A DNA stretch of 9,249 nucleotides from Clostridia bacterium (GTDB lineage Bacteria; Bacillota_A; Clostridia; Christensenellales; CAG-138): positions 1 to 9,249 of the forward strand of contig JAFZJT010000132.1 in the NCBI GenBank assembly GCA_017553815.1. The letters run 5' to 3'. Shown one piece after another: positions 1 through 5,656 of this stretch. A model generated the notes under the pieces. That model was not told the origin of the DNA, did no database searches, and saw only the letters and a list, made by a program, of their open reading frames with translations. Position 1 is the stretch's first letter; every line of letters begins with the position of its first letter. The translations under genes were made by a program, and so were the position numbers.

Positions 1-20
1 CGACCCGCTTGCGCGGGTCG
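1..20 (-). terminator. Hairpin after the metallopeptidase gene, possible terminator cut by the window edge
   Basis: CGACCCGC and GCGGGTCG form a perfect 8-bp stem around a 4-nt loop, 41 bp after the TAA at 64-62. Any U tract would lie outside the window, so terminator function cannot be confirmed. The 41 bp between hairpin and stop holds nothing else recognisable. Confidence 0.5.
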
Positions 21-61
21 ACGGCTGCTCGGGTCAAAGCCCTATTCACTTGGTTTTTACT

Positions 62-3000
62 TTACGGCTCCTCAATCGGGAAGCTGCCGATAACGCCAAT
101 AACCTTGCGCAGGATGAGCAGGCAGTCCATCATGGTGATCTCGCCGTCGCCGTTGACCTCGGCCTGAGCGAGCTGCTCCTCGGTGAGATCCACAAGACCC
201 ATCACATACCTGAGTGCGAGCAGTGCGTCCGCAGCGTCCACATTGCCGTCAAGATCGACATCGCCAAGAAGCGTGGGCACGGGTTCGGGCGGTTCAACGG
301 TAAAGATCACGGTACATACGGAGAGAATGGTTCTCTCTATATTCCAGAAGTATGAATAAACCAATGCATCATCGCCGTTGATTGTGATTGTGGGCTCATC
401 CGCGAAGGTGTAGCCCTCATCGGGAACTATACCAAAACCCATGTAGTAGGTGCATGCTTCGTTATCGAAAACATCCGTTCCCTCCATAATTTCGTCGTCG
501 TCACCCAAGACCCTGAACCAAGCGGTTTGCTCGATTGAATAATGCGCGCCCTCGGGAACGGTCACGCCGTAGAACGGATTTGCGCCCCATTCTGGCACCA
601 CGAAATCGTTGATCTCGATGGTATCAATGAGCTCTGGCTCGTCGGGTTCCTCAACAACGAGCTCCATCGTTTCGGCGTGGAAGACGGTGCCCTCTTCACT
701 AACGGAGCTGTACGCCGCCAAGTAGAGCTCGCTGCTGCCGTTGATAAGCACGGTGGTGTCGTTGGTGTTATCGGAGAAGCAGTAGCCCTCATCCGCCTCG
801 ATATTGAACGCCGCGTAGTAGGTTCCGGGAACGAACACGAAATCCTCGTCGATCGAAGCTTTGCTGATATTGTACCAATAAACGTCTGTAACGGTGTAGT
901 GCGCATCCTCGGGAACGCTGACGTCGAAATCGGGGTGCTCGCCGATCACGGGTTCGGTGAAGCCAAGGATCTCGATTGTGTCGATGATCTCGGGCTCGGG
1001 CTCCTCAACGGTGAAGCCGACGGAAACGACCAAGTACTGTCCGTAGTAATGCTCGCCGGCATCGACAAGATTCTGCTCGCCGTTTATGGTTGCCGCAACT
1101 TCGTTTGCAAACAAGTAGTCCTCATCCGGGGTCAGGACTATGGTCGCGACATAGGTCGCATCGGGATCGTCGAACACCGCATTGGGATCGTTGTTGAGCA
1201 GATATGCTCCGCCCGCTGCTGTCCGTACCCACTCTACACGGTCAACGGTGTAATGTGCATCCTCGGGAACGTTTACTGTATAGACCGGCGCCGCTCCGTA
1301 TTCGGGGATCACAAGGTCGAGAATATCGACGGCGTCGATGTATTCCTGTACCGGGGGTTCGGGCATGCCCGCGAAGAACGCGACGTTATCTACCATGAAG
1401 CAGTCGCCTGGATTGTTCACGCTTGAATCCTTGGTGTATCTCCAGGTGAGGATATGCTCGCCCGCCTCAAGGTAATCGGAGACGTAGGAGCCCCATTCAT
1501 CGTTCTGAAGCGCGCCCCATGTCGCCACGGCCACGCCGTCGACGAGGAATTCGCACTTATCCCAAATGGGTTCCGTGCCTTCGCCCCAGGCCTTGAACTC
1601 GAAGCCAACGCCCATGTAGCCGTCGGAATAGAAGTAGGTGGTGAGCTCGGAGGTGCTGGAGTCTACGCCCGCGTTGCCGCTCTTTGCGTAGATCCGATCG
1701 CCGTCGATAACGGTGACCCAAGGATAGGTTCCTTCGCTCTCGAAATGCTGCGTGCCGCCCTCGGGGTTCAGCGCTTCGTCGAGCGTGGGTACGTACGGGA
1801 CGTATTCAACGTTATCCACCATGAAGCAGTCGCCGGGATTATTCACGCTGCTGTCTTTATGGTATTTCCATGTGAGGGTATGCTCGCCCGCGGTCAGAGG
1901 CTCGGTGGTGTAGGTTTCCCAATCGTTCTGATATGCGCCCCAATAGCCCAGGCGCTCGCCGTCTATCGCGAATTCGCAGTAGTCCCAATAGGTGCTCGTG
2001 CCCTCGCCCCAGGCCTTGAACTCGAAACTGACCCTGTCGCCGGCGTTTGCGGTAATGACGGTGGAGAGCACGGAATCACTCGAGTCCACGCCCGTGTTGC
2101 CGCTCTTGGCGTAAATTCGGTCGCCGTCAACAGCGGTGACCCACGGATAATTGCCGGTGCTCTCGAAATGGAGCTCGCCGCCCTCCACGTTCAGCGCTTC
2201 ATCGAGCGTGTAATCGTTTCCGGGTTCGGTCGGAGGAACGTCCGCAGGCGCGTTGAGTGTGATGCCGTAGTATTCAAGGTTCGGATCCGCACCTGCCGGC
2301 GGGTTGTAAACGCCGTTCACGGGCTTTACCGTGATGGCGCCGCCGCCCTTGATGCTGCAGGTGTTGGCCGTAAAGATGATGGGTCCGAGGATGTTGTAAG
2401 GATTCTGGATGCCGTAATACTCGTTCGGGTCATAACCCGACTGGAGCACCCAGCCGTACTTGCCGCTGAGTATGTTCTGCGTGGCGTTCGTGGTAAGGGT
2501 TATCCTGAAATCGCGCACGAACCGGGACGCGCTCACGCCGAACACGGTCGGGCAGGCCTGCTGGAAGTTCTTGCCGTTCGCTATCTCGGTCAGAATGGCG
2601 TTGAACACCTCGTTGCCGTTCGGATACTGCGTGTAGAGATACTGGGCGAAGAGCGAGACCTGAGCATACAGCGCAAGGATATCGCCGAGATTATTGTCCC
2701 ATGCATACATGGAGTAGCCCTTATGCAGGTTATCATACACCGTCGCATACTCACTCGCAGGATTCGTGACCGCGCTATACGTCCACGGGCAATCGGTATA
2801 GTACATGATGCGGTCGAATATGCTCGAGCCGGGATAGCAGAGCTCCTCAGCCGCGGCGCTCATGCACTCGTTTATCCAGGTCTCGGTGTAGCCGCCGGTC
2901 CTGGAGCGATGGATCATGTGCTGATACTCATGCACTATCGTGTTGTAGGTATCCGCAACGGTATAGTTGCTGTAGTAAACAGAGGGATAGGTGTCGATAT

Positions 3001-3796
3001 GAAGCATCGGAAGGCCGTTGGTGTTATAGTCTCCGCCGTAGAAGTAGCCGCCGGTATAGCCGCCGGAGCCGTTCCAGCCATCGTCAATATTGTAGTAGAG
3101 GATATGCACTCTGCCGTCGCCGCTGCTGCCCGGATTATGGATGCCGAACGAGGACTGCATGAGCGCGTACTTGGATTCAAACGCATTTGCGGCGGACTGC
3201 GCATCGGCGCTTGTCAAGGGATGCACGTTGCTGTTGGTCGAGGTGGGAGTCCAGACATAGCAGTGGGCGGTCTTTGTGAGAACCCTGAACTCCACGCTGT
3301 TGGTGCCGAGGGGGCTGTAATACGAGATGGTGAAGGTCTTGGTGTCGCCCACGTTGTACGACGTGCGGGTATCAGAGGGGATATCGACCTTGTCGTTCTC
3401 GTGCTTACGGGTCTCCTCCTCCATAAAGGCGTCAACGTCGATGCGATACAGACCGTCGTTCTCGATGAACTTCTCCTCGCCCTCGCCGGGCATCATATTC
3501 GCGCTTATCGAAGTTTGGATAAGGCCGCTCATATTGCCGGTGCTCTTGGCGTCGCTCGAGCTTTCGGAGGGGTTGTAGATGACAACGTAGTTGCCGGTGT
3601 AGCCGCCTGCCGGGTCGTTGTCGATCGCAATGTGGTTGGTGTTGATCTGTCTGGTGTCTTCGCCGTCATTCGCCGTTATTTTCGCGGCGGTGGCGGTGCT
3701 CTCTGCGGCGGGTGTTTTCGCCGCGAATGCCGATGCGGGGATAAGGCTCAAAACCATCATCGCCGCAACGAAGAAACTGATTAGCTTCTTAAACAT
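62..3796 (-). CDS. Secreted modular zinc metallopeptidase with C-terminal dockerin
   Basis: The protein has 1244 residues. An earlier in-frame ATG at 3871 would add 25 residues, but the start at 3796 is preferred because it has an AAGGAGG site 8 nt upstream and begins directly with a signal peptide (Lys-Lys, then a hydrophobic stretch, likely cleaved near residue 25). Residues about 50-480 look like a peptidase: H289-E290-x-x-H293 is a zinc-binding HExxH motif, and E310 in WINE, 17 residues further on, is the likely third ligand. The preceding DDGWNGSG and GGYFYGG stretches resemble the M30 (hyicolysin) group, a family assignment made from memory. Two jelly-roll-like repeats (530-670, 671-810), three Ig-like repeats (820-930, 937-1048, 1056-1167) and a dockerin (1176-1240) follow. 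It probably acts outside the cell or on its surface against protein substrates; the actual substrate is unknown. It is transcribed alone from the promoter at 3875-3903. The metallopeptidase call is firm; the exact family is less certain. Confidence 0.9.
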   Translation of the reverse strand: MFKKLISFFVAAMMVLSLIPASAFAAKTPAAESTATAAKITANDGEDTRQINTNHIAIDNDPAGGYTGNYVVIYNPSESSSDAKSTGNMSGLIQTSISANMMPGEGEEKFIENDGLYRIDVDAFMEEETRKHENDKVDIPSDTRTSYNVGDTKTFTISYYSPLGTNSVEFRVLTKTAHCYVWTPTSTNSNVHPLTSADAQSAANAFESKYALMQSSFGIHNPGSSGDGRVHILYYNIDDGWNGSGGYTGGYFYGGDYNTNGLPMLHIDTYPSVYYSNYTVADTYNTIVHEYQHMIHRSRTGGYTETWINECMSAAAEELCYPGSSIFDRIMYYTDCPWTYSAVTNPASEYATVYDNLHKGYSMYAWDNNLGDILALYAQVSLFAQYLYTQYPNGNEVFNAILTEIANGKNFQQACPTVFGVSASRFVRDFRITLTTNATQNILSGKYGWVLQSGYDPNEYYGIQNPYNILGPIIFTANTCSIKGGGAITVKPVNGVYNPPAGADPNLEYYGITLNAPADVPPTEPGNDYTLDEALNVEGGELHFESTGNYPWVTAVDGDRIYAKSGNTGVDSSDSVLSTVITANAGDRVSFEFKAWGEGTSTYWDYCEFAIDGERLGYWGAYQNDWETYTTEPLTAGEHTLTWKYHKDSSVNNPGDCFMVDNVEYVPYVPTLDEALNPEGGTQHFESEGTYPWVTVIDGDRIYAKSGNAGVDSSTSELTTYFYSDGYMGVGFEFKAWGEGTEPIWDKCEFLVDGVAVATWGALQNDEWGSYVSDYLEAGEHILTWRYTKDSSVNNPGDCFMVDNVAFFAGMPEPPVQEYIDAVDILDLVIPEYGAAPVYTVNVPEDAHYTVDRVEWVRTAAGGAYLLNNDPNAVFDDPDATYVATIVLTPDEDYLFANEVAATINGEQNLVDAGEHYYGQYLVVSVGFTVEEPEPEIIDTIEILGFTEPVIGEHPDFDVSVPEDAHYTVTDVYWYNISKASIDEDFVFVPGTYYAAFNIEADEGYCFSDNTNDTTVLINGSSELYLAAYSSVSEEGTVFHAETMELVVEEPDEPELIDTIEINDFVVPEWGANPFYGVTVPEGAHYSIEQTAWFRVLGDDDEIMEGTDVFDNEACTYYMGFGIVPDEGYTFADEPTITINGDDALVYSYFWNIERTILSVCTVIFTVEPPEPVPTLLGDVDLDGNVDAADALLALRYVMGLVDLTEEQLAQAEVNGDGEITMMDCLLILRKVIGVIGSFPIEEP
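77..271 (-). repeat. Dockerin type I module of the metallopeptidase
   Basis: Residues 1176-1240 carry two calcium-loop motifs, DVDLDGNVDAAD (1179-1190) and EVNGDGEITMMD (1213-1224). Glu replaces the usual first Asp in the second loop. The 23-residue spacing and the LLALRYVMG and LLILRKVIG helices fit dockerin type I. It pairs at both protein and DNA level with the dockerin at 4034-4240. Confidence 0.85.
293..1339 (-). repeat. Three Ig-like repeats within the metallopeptidase
   Basis: Residues 820-930, 937-1048 and 1056-1167 repeat every 118-119 residues. Each has a start like IDTIEI, then VPE(D/G)AHY, an aromatic W, a Tyr-rich strand, a (P/A)DE(D/G)Y segment and an INGE-like ING turn. Short Glu/Pro linkers such as EEPEPE separate them. 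They probably form rigid Ig-like spacers holding the catalytic and binding domains away from the dockerin. The copies are strongly diverged. Confidence 0.75.
1367..2209 (-). repeat. Two tandem jelly-roll-like repeats within the metallopeptidase
   Basis: Residues 530-670 and 671-810 are head-to-tail copies of about 140 residues. Both begin TLDEALN, share GDRIYAKSGN and FEFKAWGEGT, and end with an identical SSVNNPGDCFMVDNV. The all-beta, Gly/Trp/Asp-rich pattern suggests a carbohydrate- or protein-binding jelly roll similar to accessory domains in secreted clostridial proteins. The ligand is unknown. Confidence 0.85.
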
Positions 3797-3804
3797 TGTT
3801 CTTT

Positions 3805-3811
3805 CCTCCTT
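3805..3811 (-). promoter_or_regulatory. Ribosome binding site deciding the metallopeptidase start
   Basis: AAGGAGG on the minus strand lies 8 nt before the ATG at 3796. Two ATGs upstream in the same frame are less likely starts because translation from them would put Met-Phe-Lys-Lys and the signal peptide 26 residues inside the protein. Confidence 0.9.
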
Positions 3812-3834
3812 GTTTTGTTTTTCCTTCATTCGCA

Positions 3835-3863
3835 CGGTATCCGTCCGAACCATACGGATACCG
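3835..3863. promoter_or_regulatory. Perfect 10-bp hairpin in the 5' leader of the metallopeptidase gene
   Basis: CGGTATCCGT (3835-3844) and ACGGATACCG (3854-3863) are exact inverted repeats separated by 9 nt. The element starts about 5 nt after the predicted transcription start, so it would form a stable stem-loop at the very 5' end of the mRNA. It could stabilise the transcript, or serve as a DNA operator. It does not cover the ribosome binding site. Confidence 0.65.
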
Positions 3864-3874
3864 ATGCACATTAT

Positions 3875-3903
3875 ATTGTATCATAACCGTTTCATGATTT
3901 CAA
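3875..3903 (-). promoter_or_regulatory. Sigma-A promoter of the secreted metallopeptidase gene
   Basis: On the minus strand TTGAAA (3903-3898), a 17 bp spacer and TACAAT (3880-3875) match the sigma-A consensus well at ideal spacing. The start would fall near 3868, leaving a leader of about 72 nt. That start lies below the in-frame ATG at 3871, so this ATG could not be used from this transcript. Confidence 0.8.
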
Positions 3904-3933
3904 TCTATTTTGGGGAAATTTTCATATTTTTTC

Positions 3934-3962
3934 AAAAAAATAAGCCGCTTTCTGTGCGCGGC
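3934..3962 (-). terminator. Second intrinsic terminator after the cleaved-adhesin gene
   Basis: On the minus strand GCCGC and GCGGC form a 5-bp GC stem around a 9-nt loop, followed at once by TTATTTTTTT. The stem is short but the U tract is excellent. It lies 12 bp beyond the stronger hairpin and before the promoter of the protease gene, forming a tandem terminator pair. Confidence 0.65.
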
Positions 3963-3974
3963 ATTAAAACACGA

Positions 3975-4002
3975 GGCACGGATCCCGAAAAGGATCCGTG
4001 CC
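3975..4002 (-). terminator. Strong hairpin after the cleaved-adhesin gene
   Basis: A perfect 11-bp stem (GGCACGGATCC with GGATCCGTGCC) around a 6-nt loop begins about 28 bp after the TGA at 4033-4031. On the minus strand the downstream sequence TCGTGTTTTAAT gives only a short, displaced U tract. It may therefore protect the mRNA 3' end or terminate together with the next hairpin. Confidence 0.75.
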
Positions 4003-4030
4003 CGAAGTTCAAATTAACGGTTTCTTCCCG

Positions 4031-5395
4031 TCAGTCAAGCTCAATGTGGAAAGCGGATATGATCTCCATCGCCCTGCGCTGGATGAGCAGGCAGTCAAAC
4101 ATGGTGACTTCGCCGTCGCCGTCCGCGTCGGCTCGAGCGAGCTGCTCCTCCGAGAGCTCCTCAAGACCCATCGCATGGCGCATCGCAAGAAGCGCGTCCG
4201 CAGCGGTGACTTCGCCGTCGCCGTCCACGTCGCCGATAAGCTCGGGCTCAATAGGTTCTTCGCCTTCCCTGCCCCAAACCTCGAACTGATCGAGGATCAT
4301 GCTGTCGCCGCCGGATTCGGTGCAGTGACGGATCGCGATATAAACGGTCTCATTCGCAAAATCGGAGAGATCGGCGGTGTACTGAGTCCAGCTTGCGGTG
4401 GTCGCGGTCGCGGTCAAAATCTCGCTCATCTCCTCGATATTATCGCTCGTGCCCGCATATACCTCAAAGCGCTCAACTGGGAAATAGGAATCGTAGCCCC
4501 TTGCGTAGAAGGTAACGGAAAGCTCCTCGGCGGGAAGCTCGATCGCGGGGGAAACCGCCCAGTTATCGGGATGAAGCTCGCCGCCCCAGCCGTAGTTGTA
4601 GGAATGCGAACCGATTATGCCGCTGCCCTCGTAGGCCGCGCCTGCGGATGTCGCGTGCCACATCCAGGTGTGAGTGTCGCCGTCCGCGTCCACAAACTGC
4701 CAGCCTTCATCGATGGGGTCGTGATCCTCTTCAAAATAGCTGCCGAAGATAAGCTCGGGCTCTGCGGGGGGCTCGACGGGGGTCTCGGGCTCGCCGCTCG
4801 CAAGGATGGATACATCGTCGATATAAACGCGGAACTGATTGGAGCAGTTATAATGGCGGAACGCCACCTTCACGCTCTGACCCGCAAAAGCCGAAAGATC
4901 GACCGTGCGCTCTTCAAACACCCTCATGGAATCGGGGGAAACGAGATCTTCTGTAACGGAGGTAGGCTCATCGGAATCGCCTGCAAAAATGTAAACGCGG
5001 TAGGTCTCGGGATAGTTGCCGCTGTAGCTTGCGATATAGTAGCTCAGCGTCGCTTGACCTTCTGGGAGCTCCACGGCGGGAGTTATCGCCCAGTTGTCGG
5101 GCGTGAGCGCGCCGGGGCCGCTGTAATACGAGAAGGAGCGCAGGGCATTTGTGCCGCTTGCGGCGATGGGCGCACCGGCGGCGGTGTCCGCAGCGCAGAT
5201 CCAGTTGTAGCCGTCGCCGTCCTCGTCAATGAAGATCCAGCCGTCCGCCTCGGGGTCGGTCTCAAAGTCCCAAAACGCGAGCGTTTCCGCATCCTTTACG
5301 GAAGCTGGTGCTTCGCCCTGCGCAAACAGCGTCGCCGGAACGGCGGAAAACGCAAGCAGCGCCGCGAGAAGGATGCCGAGAAGCTTTCTTTTCAT
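4031..5395 (-). CDS. Secreted protein with two cleaved-adhesin (choice-of-anchor J-like) domains and a dockerin
   Basis: The protein has 454 residues. It starts at an ATG with TAGGAGG 8 nt upstream and has a signal peptide (MKRK, then a Leu/Ala-rich core, likely cleaved near residue 25). Two homologous beta-rich domains follow, about residues 41-198 and 214-374. Each has a Gly-Trp before an Asp-rich turn (DEDGDGYNW at 57, DADGDTHTW at 236), a PDNWA(I/V)(T/S)PA(V/I)ELP core and a C-terminal strand of the IDDVSI type. These are hallmarks of the Cleaved_Adhesin family known from gingipain haemagglutinin regions, which bind extracellular proteins or glycans. Residues 386-454 form a two-loop dockerin (DVDGDGEVTAAD and DADGDGEVTMFD), closely matching the neighbouring protease. 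No catalytic motif is visible, so a binding or accessory role is inferred. It has its own promoter and is followed by two terminator-like hairpins, so it is probably transcribed separately from the protease gene downstream. Confidence 0.9.
   Translation of the reverse strand: MKRKLLGILLAALLAFSAVPATLFAQGEAPASVKDAETLAFWDFETDPEADGWIFIDEDGDGYNWICAADTAAGAPIAASGTNALRSFSYYSGPGALTPDNWAITPAVELPEGQATLSYYIASYSGNYPETYRVYIFAGDSDEPTSVTEDLVSPDSMRVFEERTVDLSAFAGQSVKVAFRHYNCSNQFRVYIDDVSILASGEPETPVEPPAEPELIFGSYFEEDHDPIDEGWQFVDADGDTHTWMWHATSAGAAYEGSGIIGSHSYNYGWGGELHPDNWAVSPAIELPAEELSVTFYARGYDSYFPVERFEVYAGTSDNIEEMSEILTATATTASWTQYTADLSDFANETVYIAIRHCTESGGDSMILDQFEVWGREGEEPIEPELIGDVDGDGEVTAADALLAMRHAMGLEELSEEQLARADADGDGEVTMFDCLLIQRRAMEIISAFHIELD
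4034..4240 (-). repeat. Dockerin type I module of the cleaved-adhesin protein
   Basis: Residues 386-454 have two intact calcium loops (DVDGDGEVTAAD and DADGDGEVTMFD) each followed by a helix. Long stretches of DNA match the metallopeptidase dockerin, for example GGATGAGCAGGCAGTC and TCGCCGTCGCCGT on the plus strand. A recent duplication or gene conversion of the module is likely. Confidence 0.88.
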
Positions 5396-5436
5396 GATTT
5401 GTTCCTCCTAAAGCAGAAATGATTTAAAGATGCCGC

Positions 5437-5458
5437 ATTAGCACACACTAACGCTAAT
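5437..5458. promoter_or_regulatory. Inverted repeat overlapping the -10 box and start site, candidate operator
   Basis: ATTAGC (5437-5442) and GCTAAT (5453-5458) form a perfect 6-bp dyad with a 10 bp centre. The distal arm overlaps the last two bases of the -10 box of the adhesin gene and the rest covers its likely start site. That position would suit a repressor site. A 6-bp dyad in AT-containing sequence can arise by chance. Confidence 0.35.
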
Positions 5459-5486
5459 TATAACGGAAATCACCGGCACGCTTCAA
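5457..5486 (-). promoter_or_regulatory. Sigma-A-like promoter of the cleaved-adhesin gene
   Basis: On the minus strand TTGAAG (5486-5481), an 18 bp spacer and a perfect TATAAT (5462-5457) precede the gene. The expected start is near 5450, giving a leader of about 55 nt before the ATG at 5395. Another TATAAT occurs upstream at 5513-5508 but has no matching -35 box. Confidence 0.7.
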
Positions 5487-5596
5487 CCCCGCGAAAGCAC
5501 CGAGCAAATTATATTTTTGAATATATGATTCGGCTTGGGTTTTACGGCTCACATTTCATAAAAAACGAGAAAAATCGGCTGTTTACTATTCATTTT

Positions 5597-5629
5597 AAAA
5601 AACGCGCCCCAAGGTTTCCCCCGGGGCGC
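5597..5629 (-). terminator. Intrinsic terminator of the oligoendopeptidase gene
   Basis: On the minus strand GCGCCCC and GGGGCGC pair as a 7-bp GC-rich stem around a 12-nt loop, followed one base later by six T residues (5602-5597). It lies about 27 bp after the TAA at 5659-5657. It separates this gene from the secreted adhesin gene downstream. Confidence 0.88.
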
Positions 5630-5656
5630 AAACATTCCAAGCTTCGTTATTCGAGC

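Noticed and set aside
542..1426. Open frame of 294 codons on the plus strand inside the Ig-like repeats
   Set aside because: It opposes the well-supported repeats of the metallopeptidase and shows no independent protein features.
1454..3784. Long open frame (776 codons) on the plus strand, antisense to the metallopeptidase
   Set aside because: It lies opposite a gene with signal peptide, catalytic motif and recognisable domains. Its product has no domain order or ribosome binding site, and long antisense frames are expected in GC-rich coding DNA.
3797..3871. N-terminal extension of the metallopeptidase from an ATG at 3871
   Set aside because: The predicted transcription start near 3868 lies downstream of that ATG, the extension has no signal character, and a strong ribosome binding site serves the ATG at 3796.
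3998..5422. Long open frame (474 codons) on the plus strand, antisense to the cleaved-adhesin gene
   Set aside because: It mirrors the dockerin and adhesin gene almost exactly, has no recognisable motif, and would run against the terminator and promoter found on the minus strand.
5508..5536. Second promoter for the cleaved-adhesin gene from TATAAT at 5513-5508
   Set aside because: No -35-like hexamer is present at 16-18 bp spacing, and the promoter at 5457-5486 is better placed.
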